From the NCBI GenBank assembly GCA_034004685.1, contig JAVEWG010000014.1, forward strand, positions 10,565 through 74,564: a stretch of DNA of 64,000 nucleotides. Reading direction: 5' to 3'. This DNA is from JAEUNX01 sp034004685 (GTDB lineage: Bacteria > Pseudomonadota > Gammaproteobacteria > Burkholderiales > Rhodocyclaceae). The translations under genes were made by a program, and so were the position numbers. The notes beneath the pieces were generated by a model, which did not search any database, was not told the origin of the DNA, and saw only the letters and a program-made list of their open reading frames with translations. This document shows positions 17,611 to 25,895 of the stretch, piece after piece; positions within the stretch are counted from its first letter, which is position 1; the number at the start of each line of letters is the position of its first letter.

Positions 17611-17635
17611 TTCCGGGCCAGGCGCAGGCCCGGAA
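17611..17635 (+). terminator. Hairpin downstream of rhlE
   Basis: Perfect 9-bp stem (17611-17619 with 17627-17635) and 7-base loop, eight bases after the rhlE stop. There is no T-run, so it may be a weak terminator or an RNA end-protecting stem. Confidence 0.5.
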
Positions 17636-17758
17636 TAGGGGCCAAATCCCCTTACTATTCCTGCGCCCCAGGCGGGTAGGCTTGCTGCAAGATTGCGGGG
17701 GTACGGCCGATAGGGACCATGGCCCCCACCTCCGACCTTCCTGAACCAACGAGCCCGA

Positions 17759-20539
17759 ATGGACTTTCTCCGTTTCCTGCGCGATCCCGACGAACCCGAG
17801 GATCCCTTCGTGCCGGACCTTTCCGAAGGCCCGGAAAGCGGTTTGTACCTGGCCCTGCTGGAGTTGCTGGACGAAGGCCTGATCATCACCAGCGACGAGA
17901 CCATCCTGGAAGCCAACAGCGCCGCCTGCCGGCTGCTGGAGCGCAACTACCGGGATCTGGTGGGCAAACCCCTGAGTGATCTGTTCCCGTCGGAAAAAGC
18001 CTTCCTGGACGCCCGCGCCCGGATGTTCATCCAGGGCGAGATGCGGGGCACCTTGCAGCTGTCCCTGCCCCACGGAGGCCATCGGGAGCTGCGCTGCAAC
18101 GCCGCCGCCCGCCTGCGCCCGGGTATCCATGCCCTGATCCTGAGCCCGGACTATCTGGCGGAAGCCAGCGCGTCGGTTCTCGCCACCGCCACCCCCGACA
18201 GCGACACGGTCTGGCCCCGCCTGGCCGCCGCCCTGGAGCAACCGGTGATCGTCCTGGACGGAGAGGAACGGGTGGCCGCCGCCAACGCCGCCGCCCTGCG
18301 CAGCCTCCAGATTCCCCGCCAGGATCTGGTGGGCAAGCGGCTATCGGAGCGACTGACGGTCAGCTGGCCAGCCCCCGGCGCGGAGCCCTTCGCCCGCCTG
18401 GAACTGGAAAATGGCGCCCGCCAGTTCCAGGCCCGCATCCTGCCCGGACCCAAGCCTGGCTGGCGGCTGCTCATCGTCCCGCCAGAGCAGGACACCCCGT
18501 CCCCGGAAGCCTCACCCCGGCCAGCCCCGCCTCCAGTCAGCTCAAGCCCGGACGCCTTGCCCGAGGCCGAGGCACCAGCGGCCTTCGAGCGGACTTTTGG
18601 CCCCTGCCCCCTCCCCGCCCTGTTGGTTTCCACCCCGGGCATGGAAGTACTGGGGGCCAACCCCGCCGCCGGCACCTTCCTCGGGGTTGGGGCCTCAACC
18701 CTGAAGGGCCGCCCCCTGGGCGCCCTGGGCTATCGACAAGAGGAGGCGGAACCCCTGCTATGGCGGGTCACCGACCACCAGGGTCACAGCCTGGAGGCGG
18801 AACTGCTCACCTACCCCCTGGAGCCGGGGCTTTCGATCCTGCTCCACGACCTGCCCGAACGCCCCCTGCTGTCCTCCCGCCTGCGCCTACCAGCCCACGT
18901 GATTGAAGCCAGCCCGGAGGCCATCATGGTCTGCGATGGGGATTGGCGCATCCAGGCGGTAAACCAGGCATTTACCCGGATCACCGGCCATACCCCAGCG
19001 GAAGTGCGGGGCCACAACCCCGACTTGCTGCGCTCCGAACGCCACGATCAGGCTTTTTATGACGCCATTCATGCCACTCTGGACGCCACCGGCCGCTGGG
19101 AAGGCGAGATCTGGAATCGCCGCAAGAACGGCGAGATTTACCCGGAATGGCTGGCCATCACCCTCATTCGCGGGCGCGATGGCCAGGCCCTGCACTATGT
19201 GGCGGTGTTCAGCGACCTCACGGTGCGCCGGCAAGCCGACGCCCGCAGCGACTATCTGGCCAATCACGACCTCCTGAGCGGCCTGCCCAATCTGCGCTTC
19301 CTCGCCGGGCGTTTCGACGAGGCGGCGGCACGTTGCCGTGCGCAGCGCTGCAAGCTGGCCATCATCAAGATCGATCTGGACCAGTTCAAGTCCGTCAACC
19401 AGGCCCATGGCCACCACGCCGGCGACCAGGTCCTGCGGATGGTGGCCCTCCGCCTGCGGGGGGTGCTGTCCGAACCCTGCCTGGTGGCGCGCAAGCGCAG
19501 CGACAGCTTCATCGCCCTGATCCCGGACATCGAGCTGCTGACCCAAGCCCACCAGGCCGCCGATCGCCTGCGGGCCGCCCTGGACGCCCCCCTGGAGGTG
19601 GACGGCCACGCCGTGCAGCTCTCCGCCTCCCTGGGGGTGGCCCTCTGCCCGGACGACGGCACCACCCTGGAGGTCCTGCTGGGCCACGCCAACATCGCCC
19701 TCCAGCAGGTTCGAGGGGCCGGCGGCAGCGGGGTCGGCTACTACGCAGACGAGATGAACGCCGACACCCTGGCACACCAGGCCCTGGAAGCCAGCCTGCG
19801 CCAAGCCATCGAGCGCCAGGAACTGGAAGTCCACTTCGTCCCGGAATGGCGCGCCGCCCACCCCCAGGTGCCGGCGGCCGAGGCCCTGCTGCGCTGGCGC
19901 CACCCGGATCTGGGCCTGATCCCCACCCGCCGCCTGCTGCCCCTGGCAAAGGAAAGCGGGCTGATCGTCCCCCTGGGGGAGTGGGTGCTGCGCCAGGCCT
20001 GCCTGGCCGCCCAAGGCTGGGCCCAGCTCCGGGGGGTGCAGGTGCCCCTGGTGATCAACGTGGCGGTGGAACAACTGGCCAGCGAAGGCTTCCTGGAACG
20101 GGTCGCGGCCATCCTCCAGGAGACCGGCATCGACCCGGCCCAAGTGGAACTGGATCTAGAAGAGGCGGTGCTGGCCGATCAGTCCGCCAGCGTGCCCGCC
20201 ACCCTGCTGGCCCTGCGCACCCTCGGGCTGCGCCTGGCCATCGACAATTTCGGCCAAGGCCTGATTCCCCTGCGCCACCTGCGCGCCCTGCCGGTGGAGC
20301 GCCTGCGCCTGAACGCCGACGTGGCCCGGGACTCCCTCCCCGCCCCCGAATACCGGGCCGTGGTGGAGGCCCTGCTGGCCATGGCCCAGACCCTGGGTCT
20401 GGAGGCGGTGGCCAAGGGGGTGGACGACCAGGAGCGCCGCACCCTGTTGCTGGACATGGGCTTTCCCGCCCTGCAAGGCCGCCTGGTAGGCGGACCGGTG
20501 CCCGCCGACCGGTTCGCGGAAGACTACCTGCTGTCCTGA
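17759..20539 (+). CDS. PAS-GGDEF-EAL protein with both catalytic domains degenerate
   Basis: 926-residue soluble signalling protein. Three or four PAS-like segments occupy about residues 20-490; the clearest, about 380-500, begins HVIEASPEAIMVCDGDW. A GGDEF-type domain follows, but its active-site loop reads RSDSF (580-584) instead of GGDEF. The EAL domain keeps EALLR at 708. However, the metal-binding DDFGTG is DNFGQG (829-834), the EGVE loop is KGVD (Lys886), and LKID is LRLN. Each change removes residues needed for diguanylate cyclase or phosphodiesterase chemistry. By analogy with FimX and LapD it probably binds c-di-GMP or acts through protein contacts; this is inference. It converges with gtrA, overlapping it by 16 bp at the 3' end. 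Confidence 0.9.
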   Translation: MDFLRFLRDPDEPEDPFVPDLSEGPESGLYLALLELLDEGLIITSDETILEANSAACRLLERNYRDLVGKPLSDLFPSEKAFLDARARMFIQGEMRGTLQLSLPHGGHRELRCNAAARLRPGIHALILSPDYLAEASASVLATATPDSDTVWPRLAAALEQPVIVLDGEERVAAANAAALRSLQIPRQDLVGKRLSERLTVSWPAPGAEPFARLELENGARQFQARILPGPKPGWRLLIVPPEQDTPSPEASPRPAPPPVSSSPDALPEAEAPAAFERTFGPCPLPALLVSTPGMEVLGANPAAGTFLGVGASTLKGRPLGALGYRQEEAEPLLWRVTDHQGHSLEAELLTYPLEPGLSILLHDLPERPLLSSRLRLPAHVIEASPEAIMVCDGDWRIQAVNQAFTRITGHTPAEVRGHNPDLLRSERHDQAFYDAIHATLDATGRWEGEIWNRRKNGEIYPEWLAITLIRGRDGQALHYVAVFSDLTVRRQADARSDYLANHDLLSGLPNLRFLAGRFDEAAARCRAQRCKLAIIKIDLDQFKSVNQAHGHHAGDQVLRMVALRLRGVLSEPCLVARKRSDSFIALIPDIELLTQAHQAADRLRAALDAPLEVDGHAVQLSASLGVALCPDDGTTLEVLLGHANIALQQVRGAGGSGVGYYADEMNADTLAHQALEASLRQAIERQELEVHFVPEWRAAHPQVPAAEALLRWRHPDLGLIPTRRLLPLAKESGLIVPLGEWVLRQACLAAQGWAQLRGVQVPLVINVAVEQLASEGFLERVAAILQETGIDPAQVELDLEEAVLADQSASVPATLLALRTLGLRLAIDNFGQGLIPLRHLRALPVERLRLNADVARDSLPAPEYRAVVEALLAMAQTLGLEAVAKGVDDQERRTLLLDMGFPALQGRLVGGPVPADRFAEDYLLS

Positions 20540-20946
20540 TCGGCCGGCGCCGGCCTCCGCCGGTGCCGAAAGGTCCACAAGGCGTTGCCAGCGTAATGCC
20601 AGAACAGCAGGATGCCGGTGGTCAGGATCTGGGCCACCAGATAAGGCCAGCCCAGGTAACGGGTGAATAGCTCCATCAGCAGGGCGGTCCACAGCAGGCC
20701 CGCCACCGCCACCGCCAGAAAGCGCGGCAGGGCTTCCTGGTGGGCCCGCTGGGAGCGGAACACGAAGCGGTGGCTCATCAGGTAATTCACCAGGGCCCCC
20801 AGGCCAAAACCCGCCCCGGCCCCCACCACCGGGTCGGCCCCGGCCAGTTCCACCAGGGCCACCAGCAAGGCGTAGTGGGCGGCGGTGCCCACCAGCCCAA
20901 GCAGGGCGAAGCGGGCGAAGCGCCGGGCCTGGGCGATCAGAGCCAT
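20524..20946 (-). CDS. GtrA-family membrane protein
   Basis: 140 residues with four predicted membrane helices, the usual GtrA layout: ARFALLGLVGTAAHY near the start, LGALVNYLMSHRFVF after helix two, and WHYAGNALWTF near the end. Family members are thought to flip undecaprenyl-phosphate-linked sugars across the inner membrane. ATG 20946 lies eight bases after the GT39-type stop, so the gene closes a GT2-GT39-GtrA operon. Its 3' end overlaps the convergent PAS-GGDEF-EAL gene by 16 bp. Confidence 0.85.
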   Translation of the reverse strand: MALIAQARRFARFALLGLVGTAAHYALLVALVELAGADPVVGAGAGFGLGALVNYLMSHRFVFRSQRAHQEALPRFLAVAVAGLLWTALLMELFTRYLGWPYLVAQILTTGILLFWHYAGNALWTFRHRRRPAPADQDSR

Positions 20947-20953
20947 CCTGGCC

Positions 20954-22546
20954 TCACTGGGGAATGCGGGGATCCCGCGCCGCGCCGGTGAGACCCCGGC
21001 GATCCCGCGCCACCGCCAGGGGCACGCCCATCCGCGCCACCGTGGCAACGATGGCGCCCTTCACCGCCGTATCGCAGTCCAGATGGGTGGTGGACAGAAA
21101 GAATTCCGCCTTGCGCCAGTCCCGGGTGACCTCGAAGCGGGGCCCCAGGTAGGCCGCCCCCTGGATGGACTCGGCGCACACGGCCACCGGCCAGGGCTCC
21201 GCCGGCTCCGGTTCCGCCGCCACGTAGCGGTTGAGGCGTTCCGCCACCGGGCGCAGGGCGTCGGACCAATAATCCATCTCCCAGCGATCCTCCGCCCCCG
21301 GCAGGCCCCCCACCACCTGGTTGTAATACAGGTATTGGTAGGGATGGAGCCGCGCCAGGGTCACCCCGTGGAAGGCGACCAGGGCCAGGGCCAACAGCCC
21401 CAGGGGCAGCCGCAGCCCCCCAGCCCGGGCCAGCAGCGCCCACCAGCCCAGCCCCGCCAACACCGCCAGGGGCGGCACCACAAACAGGAAATGGCGGATG
21501 CCGTTGTAAAGCGCCGGCCGGGTGGCCAGGGTGAACACCAGGGGAAAGGCCACCGCCACTGCCAAGGGGACGAAGATCACCCACCGCCCCCGCTTCCCCC
21601 CCGGGCGCCCCAGGGTAGCCACTGCCAGCACCAGGGCCGCCGCCGCCCCCGCCAGCAGCAACTCCGGCAGACGCACCGCCAGATAGGTGAGGAGATAGGT
21701 ACGGGGCACCGCACCAATCAGGTAATCCTGACCTGCCAGGAGGGTATGGAGGGAAAACTCGAAGTGGGAAAAGGCCCGGGCCGCTTCCAGCAGATTGCCC
21801 GGGGCCATCACCGACCAAGGCCAGAAGAGCCCCATCAGCACCAGGGCCACGGCGGCGGAGGGGACCAGCGCCCAGGCGCTCCTGGCCACGAAGGCCAGCC
21901 TCCCGCGCCAGCCTCCTTCGGCCCGGGCCAGGGCAACGGCCAGCACCGTCAGCACCAGGTAGAACACCGCGAACACCGCCCCCACCCGCAGGCCGATGGC
22001 ACAACCTACCGCCACCCCGAAGCGCAGCACCAACCCCTGGGAGGGCCGGGGCAGCTCCGGCACCAGGCGGGTGATGTAGTAAAGGGCCCACACCATGCAG
22101 GTGGCGAAGGGTACGTCCTTGGTGTGGGTGAACATCCCGCCGGACCAGGCCCCGGTGAGGACCAGAATCACCAGGGCCGCCAGGCCCGCCCCTTCGCCCC
22201 CCAGCAAACGACCCAGCCGCCACGCCCCCGCCAGGCCCGCCAGGCCGAAGAGGGCCGAGAGCAGATGACGCATGTCCCACACTGGCAGGGGCAGAGTCCG
22301 CTCCAGCAGCGCGGCGATCAGGTCAAAGAAGCCGCCGTAGAGGTAGAGGTTCTTGTAGTGAAAGGCCCCCTGATCGACAAAGCCGGACGCGTAGAAATCC
22401 ACCAGCAGGCGGCCATAGACGTGCTGAACCTCCTCGTCGTTGCTGATTCCGTGCTGATCAAAAGTCAGGATGATGAACAGTCCCACCAGGGCCAGCAGGC
22501 CCCAGCCCAGGCGCCGGGCCCAGGCATTTTCCGCTGGGCCGGTCAC
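20954..22546 (-). CDS. GT39/ArnT-type integral-membrane glycosyltransferase
   Basis: 530-residue polytopic protein of the GT-C fold. Seen: one N-terminal helix, then a periplasmic loop with the acidic motif SNDEEVQHVYG (the metal/donor Asp-Glu site of this superfamily), roughly ten further helices, and a C-terminal soluble domain of about 130 residues. Such enzymes take sugar from a polyprenyl-phosphate carrier at the outer face of the inner membrane. Start is GTG 22546, overlapping the GT2 stop as GTGA, with GGAG eight bases upstream; longer versions of the frame run back through the GT2 gene and are not real. The acceptor (lipid A, O-antigen or protein) cannot be told. Confidence 0.88.
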   Translation of the reverse strand: MTGPAENAWARRLGWGLLALVGLFIILTFDQHGISNDEEVQHVYGRLLVDFYASGFVDQGAFHYKNLYLYGGFFDLIAALLERTLPLPVWDMRHLLSALFGLAGLAGAWRLGRLLGGEGAGLAALVILVLTGAWSGGMFTHTKDVPFATCMVWALYYITRLVPELPRPSQGLVLRFGVAVGCAIGLRVGAVFAVFYLVLTVLAVALARAEGGWRGRLAFVARSAWALVPSAAVALVLMGLFWPWSVMAPGNLLEAARAFSHFEFSLHTLLAGQDYLIGAVPRTYLLTYLAVRLPELLLAGAAAALVLAVATLGRPGGKRGRWVIFVPLAVAVAFPLVFTLATRPALYNGIRHFLFVVPPLAVLAGLGWWALLARAGGLRLPLGLLALALVAFHGVTLARLHPYQYLYYNQVVGGLPGAEDRWEMDYWSDALRPVAERLNRYVAAEPEPAEPWPVAVCAESIQGAAYLGPRFEVTRDWRKAEFFLSTTHLDCDTAVKGAIVATVARMGVPLAVARDRRGLTGAARDPRIPQ

Positions 22547-23529
22547 TGGCGGGGCTCCGGGAAGCCGACCCGCTCCGACACCAGATAGAGGGGCCGCCCC
22601 TTCACCTCGGTGAAGATCCGCCCAATGTACTCCCCCAGCACCCCCAGGCTGACAAGCTGAACGCCGGACAGGAACAACACCGCCACCATGGTGGAGGCAT
22701 AGCCGGGCACATCGATCCCGTAGATCAAGGTGCGGATCACCAGAAAGCCGCCGTAGGCGCCGGAGAGCAGGGCCAGCACCACCCCGATCACCGACCACAC
22801 CCGCAGGGGCAGGGTGGAAAAGGCGGAAAAGCCATCCACCGCGTAGCTCAGCAGCCGCAGCATGGACCAGGCGGAGGCTCCGGCGGCCCGCTCCTCGGGC
22901 TCGAAGTCCACCGTCGCCCGGCGAAAGCCCACCCAGCTGGTGATGCCTTTCATGAAGCGGGTCCGCTCCGGCAGGCTGTTGATGGCATCCACCACGGCCC
23001 GGTCGAAGAGGCGGAAGTCCCCGCCCCCCTCCTCCAGGGCCACTTCGGAAATGCGTGCGAACAGCCGGTAGAACCCCCGGCTCAACTGGCGCCGCAGCCA
23101 GGGATCGGTATCCCGGGAACGGCGCACCGCGGTCACCATCCGGGCCCCCTTGCGCCACGCCTCCAGCAGGTCCGGAATCAGTTCCGGGGGATGCTGGAGA
23201 TCCCCGTCCATCAGCACCACCACCTGGCCGGTGGCCTCCCGCAGGCCGGCGGCCATGGCCGCCTCCTTGCCGAAGTTGCGGGCGAAGCGGATAGCCCGGA
23301 TGGAGGGGTCCGCCGCCGCCAGGGCCGCCACCGCATCGAAGGTGGCGTCCCGGCTGCCGTCATCCACGAATACAATCTCGCGGCCCGCCAGGGGCAGTTC
23401 CGCCAGCACGGCGGAGAGGCGCTGGTGCAGCAGCGCCACCCCCAGGCTTTCGTTATAAAGGGGTACCACCACCGACAGGGTGGGGCCGACGGGGTCAAGG
23501 GGAGCAAGGGCTCCCACGGGGATCATCAC
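22543..23529 (-). CDS. GT2-family polyprenyl-phosphate glycosyltransferase (GtrB/DPM-like)
   Basis: 328 residues. A GT-A catalytic domain at the N-terminus has SVVVPLYNES, FVDDGSRD and the metal-binding DGDLQHPPE. Two C-terminal membrane helices (about 235-260 and 270-295) complete the GtrB/ArnC/DPM1 layout. It would transfer a sugar from a nucleotide donor to undecaprenyl phosphate on the cytosolic face. First gene of the GT2-GT39-GtrA operon. GTG 23529 sits nine bases after AGGA; ATG 23526 directly after it is the alternative. Divergent from the YdjC/ChbG gene with about 50 bp between starts. Confidence 0.92.
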   Translation of the reverse strand: MMIPVGALAPLDPVGPTLSVVVPLYNESLGVALLHQRLSAVLAELPLAGREIVFVDDGSRDATFDAVAALAAADPSIRAIRFARNFGKEAAMAAGLREATGQVVVLMDGDLQHPPELIPDLLEAWRKGARMVTAVRRSRDTDPWLRRQLSRGFYRLFARISEVALEEGGGDFRLFDRAVVDAINSLPERTRFMKGITSWVGFRRATVDFEPEERAAGASAWSMLRLLSYAVDGFSAFSTLPLRVWSVIGVVLALLSGAYGGFLVIRTLIYGIDVPGYASTMVAVLFLSGVQLVSLGVLGEYIGRIFTEVKGRPLYLVSERVGFPEPRQ

Positions 23530-23581
23530 GTTAAGGATTCCTGGACGGCAGGTCGGCGCATTCTACCGGAGCGTAAATAGC

Positions 23582-24469
23582 GTGGAAGAGAACGGGAAAA
23601 ATCGGTTTGCCACAATTGTTGTCTGCGCCGATGACTACGGCCTGGCCCCGGGGGTCAATGCCGCCATCGCCGAGCTCATCGCCGCCGGCCGGCTGTCCGC
23701 CACCAGCTGCATGACCGGCCTGCCCGACTGGCCCGCCGGGGTGGCGCTCCTCAAGGCGGCCCTGGCCGCCCGGCCCGCCGACGTGGGCCTCCACCTCACC
23801 CTCACCGATCAGCCACCCCTGACCCGCGCCCCTGGCCTCGCCCCCGCCGGCCGGCTGCCGACCCTGGGCCAACTCCTGCCCCGGGCCCTGGCCCGGCGCC
23901 TGCCCGAGGCCGAAGTGCGGGACGAAATCCGCGCCCAGCTCGACGCCTTCGAGGATGCCTGGGGCGCCCCGCCGGCTTACGTGGACGGTCACCAACACAT
24001 GCACCTCGTTCCTACCGTGCGGGAAGCCCTGGTGGAAGAAATCGCCCGCCGTTACCCGGCCGGCTCGGTATACGCCCGGGACTGCCGGGAGCGACCCCTC
24101 ACCATCCTGGGGCGGGGCGTGGCTATCCCGAAGGCCCTGTTCCTCACCGGACTGGGGGCCGGCTTCGCCCGGCTGGCCCGTCAGGCGGGCATTCCCCTCA
24201 ACCAGGGGTTTTCCGGGCTTCATGATTTTTCCGGCCGGGTGCCCTTCCGCCAACTGATGCAGGCCTTCCTGCGCTACCCCGGCCCCCGACCCCTGGTGCA
24301 TGTGCACCCGGGCCGGGTAGACCCCACCCTCCAGCAGCGGGACAGCCTCACCTCCGCCCGGGAACGGGAACTGGCCTACCTGGCTTCCCCGGAATTCGCC
24401 GAAGACCTGTGCCGGGCGGGCCTGGCTCCGGGCCCCTTCCCCCCACCGGCCGGGCACCCGCCCCGTTGA
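23582..24469 (+). CDS. YdjC/ChbG-family carbohydrate deacetylase
   Basis: 295 residues. Seen: the metal-binding CADDYG motif near the N-terminus, GLHLTLTD, and YVDGHQHMHL with the conserved His pair, then HVHPGRVD. Family members (ChbG, HpnK) remove N-acetyl groups from small glycans or hopanoid-linked glucosamine. GTG 23582 is chosen because GGAG lies ten bases upstream and it closely precedes the conserved strand. Divergence from a polyprenyl-sugar operon suggests it trims the same glycan. The exact substrate is unknown. Confidence 0.88.
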   Translation: MEENGKNRFATIVVCADDYGLAPGVNAAIAELIAAGRLSATSCMTGLPDWPAGVALLKAALAARPADVGLHLTLTDQPPLTRAPGLAPAGRLPTLGQLLPRALARRLPEAEVRDEIRAQLDAFEDAWGAPPAYVDGHQHMHLVPTVREALVEEIARRYPAGSVYARDCRERPLTILGRGVAIPKALFLTGLGAGFARLARQAGIPLNQGFSGLHDFSGRVPFRQLMQAFLRYPGPRPLVHVHPGRVDPTLQQRDSLTSARERELAYLASPEFAEDLCRAGLAPGPFPPPAGHPPR

Positions 24470-24539
24470 CCCCCATCAAACCCGCCACTGGCCTGGGCGC
24501 CATACTGCGCAACATTCCAGCCCAGTCCAGGGAGACCCT

Positions 24540-25118
24540 ATGGAGCGCCCACCCGGAACCCGCACCAGTCTTTACGACACCCTCCAGCTGGAAGGGGTGA
24601 TGGCCAACATGGCCCGCCAGGCCGCGCCCCTGCTGGCGGGGCGGGAGAAGGTGGCCCTGGTGGGCATCCTGCGCCGGGGCGCGCCCCTGGCCGATCGCCT
24701 GGCCGATGCCCTGGTGGCCCGCCACGGCCTGCCCCGGCCCCTGCGCCTGGATCTGGCCATCCAGCGCTACGCCGACGACCTGACCCTGCTCCACCCGGAA
24801 ACCCGCCTCACCGAGGACGCCCGCCACGCCCATCTGGACCTGACTGGCCACACCCTGCTGGTGGTGGACGACGTGCTGTACTCCGGCCACTCCCTGCTGC
24901 GGGCGGTGGAATACCTGGCCCGCAAGCAACCGGCGGAAATCCGGGTGGCGGTGCTGGCCGATCGTTGCGTGGCCCGCCTGCCCCTGGTGGCCGACGTGGT
25001 GGGGGTGCGTCTCCAGGTGGCGCCGCCGGACGTGGTGGAGTGCAACGTGCCCCCCTATGAACCCGGCTTTCGCATCGAACTGCTGCAGCTCGACCAAGGA
25101 CCAGGAGGCCCGCCATGA
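24540..25118 (+). CDS. PyrR-like phosphoribosyltransferase-fold protein
   Basis: 192 residues. The type-I PRTase PRPP loop is clear (LLVVDDVLYSGHSL), as are the N-terminal GILRRGAPLADRL and mid-protein segments expected of PyrR, which is both a uracil phosphoribosyltransferase and, in Gram-positives, an RNA-binding attenuator. No pyrimidine gene is nearby, so pyr attenuation is not implied. GGGAG lies five bases before ATG. The stop overlaps the next PRTase gene by ATGA. Confidence 0.82.
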   Translation: MERPPGTRTSLYDTLQLEGVMANMARQAAPLLAGREKVALVGILRRGAPLADRLADALVARHGLPRPLRLDLAIQRYADDLTLLHPETRLTEDARHAHLDLTGHTLLVVDDVLYSGHSLLRAVEYLARKQPAEIRVAVLADRCVARLPLVADVVGVRLQVAPPDVVECNVPPYEPGFRIELLQLDQGPGGPP

Positions 25119-25744
25119 TCTTCCAGAACCGCCTGGACGCCGCCCACCAGCTGGCCCGGGCCCTGGCCCAGTACCGGGGCCAGCACCCTCTGATCCTGGC
25201 CATCCCCCGGGGAGCGGTGCCCATGGGGGCAGCCCTGGCCCGGGAGTTGGAAGGCGATCTGGACGTGGTGCTGGTGCACAAGCTGGGGGCGCCCTGGAAC
25301 CCGGAATACGCCGTGGGCGCCATCGACGAAAGCGGCTGGTTCTTCGTGTCCGACCCCCAATCCACCGACCCGGCCAGCCTGGACGGGGAAAAGGCCCGCC
25401 AGCTCAAAGCCCTCCAGGCCCGCCGGGCCCGCTACGCTCCGGGCCAGCCGCCCATTTCCCCCCAGGACCGGATCGTCATCGTGGTGGACGACGGCCTGGC
25501 CACCGGCGCCACCATGCTCGCTGCCCTCCACGGCCTGAAAGCCCGCCACCCCCGCAAGCTCATCTGCGCAGTGCCGGTGGCAGCTCCGGACAGCCTCGAA
25601 CGGATCCGGGGCCAGGCCGACGAGGTGACATGCCTGGCCACCCCCGCTGATTTCCAGGCGGTAGGCCAGTTCTACCGGCAGTTCGATCAGGTCGAAGACA
25701 CGGAAGTGATCGCATGCCTGAAGGACTTCCGGAGCAGAGCCTAA
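25115..25744 (+). CDS. Phosphoribosyltransferase-domain protein
   Basis: 209 residues. Seen: LAIPRGAVPMGAALARELEGDLDVVLVHKLGAP-type N-terminal core, with the PRPP-binding loop VIVVDDGLATGATMLAAL in the second half. This is the architecture of the uncharacterised PRTase group sometimes fused to dienelactone-hydrolase-like domains; no fusion here. It overlaps the preceding PyrR-like gene (ATGA), so the two are coupled. The substrate base is unknown. Converges on pntB with a terminator between. Confidence 0.85.
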   Translation: MIFQNRLDAAHQLARALAQYRGQHPLILAIPRGAVPMGAALARELEGDLDVVLVHKLGAPWNPEYAVGAIDESGWFFVSDPQSTDPASLDGEKARQLKALQARRARYAPGQPPISPQDRIVIVVDDGLATGATMLAALHGLKARHPRKLICAVPVAAPDSLERIRGQADEVTCLATPADFQAVGQFYRQFDQVEDTEVIACLKDFRSRA

Positions 25745-25850
25745 CCGCCGGCCCGCGGGCGTTAGTGTGTCCCCGGGGCGGAGAAGCGAGCCTGAGGCGG
25801 GCATGAATGGCGTTCGGCGCCCTTGAATCGCCCCCCCAGAAGAAAATAAA

Positions 25851-25873
25851 AACGCCCGCGCAAGGCGGGCGTT
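25851..25873 (-). terminator. Rho-independent terminator of the pnt operon
   Basis: Perfect 9-bp stem (25851-25859 with 25865-25873). Read on the minus strand it is followed by a run of five T then ATTTT, a textbook intrinsic terminator 22 bases after the pntB stop. Confidence 0.92.
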
Positions 25874-25895
25874 CGCACACGACGGAAGGCCGGAC

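Noticed and set aside
20885..22588. Long plus-strand frame opposite the GT39-type gene
   Set aside because: Gln/His/Pro/Gly-rich shadow; the minus-strand frame is a recognisable membrane glycosyltransferase.
22547..23158. N-terminal extension of the GT39-type frame
   Set aside because: It reads out of frame through the GT2 gene; the GTGA overlap with GGAG upstream marks the real start at 22546.
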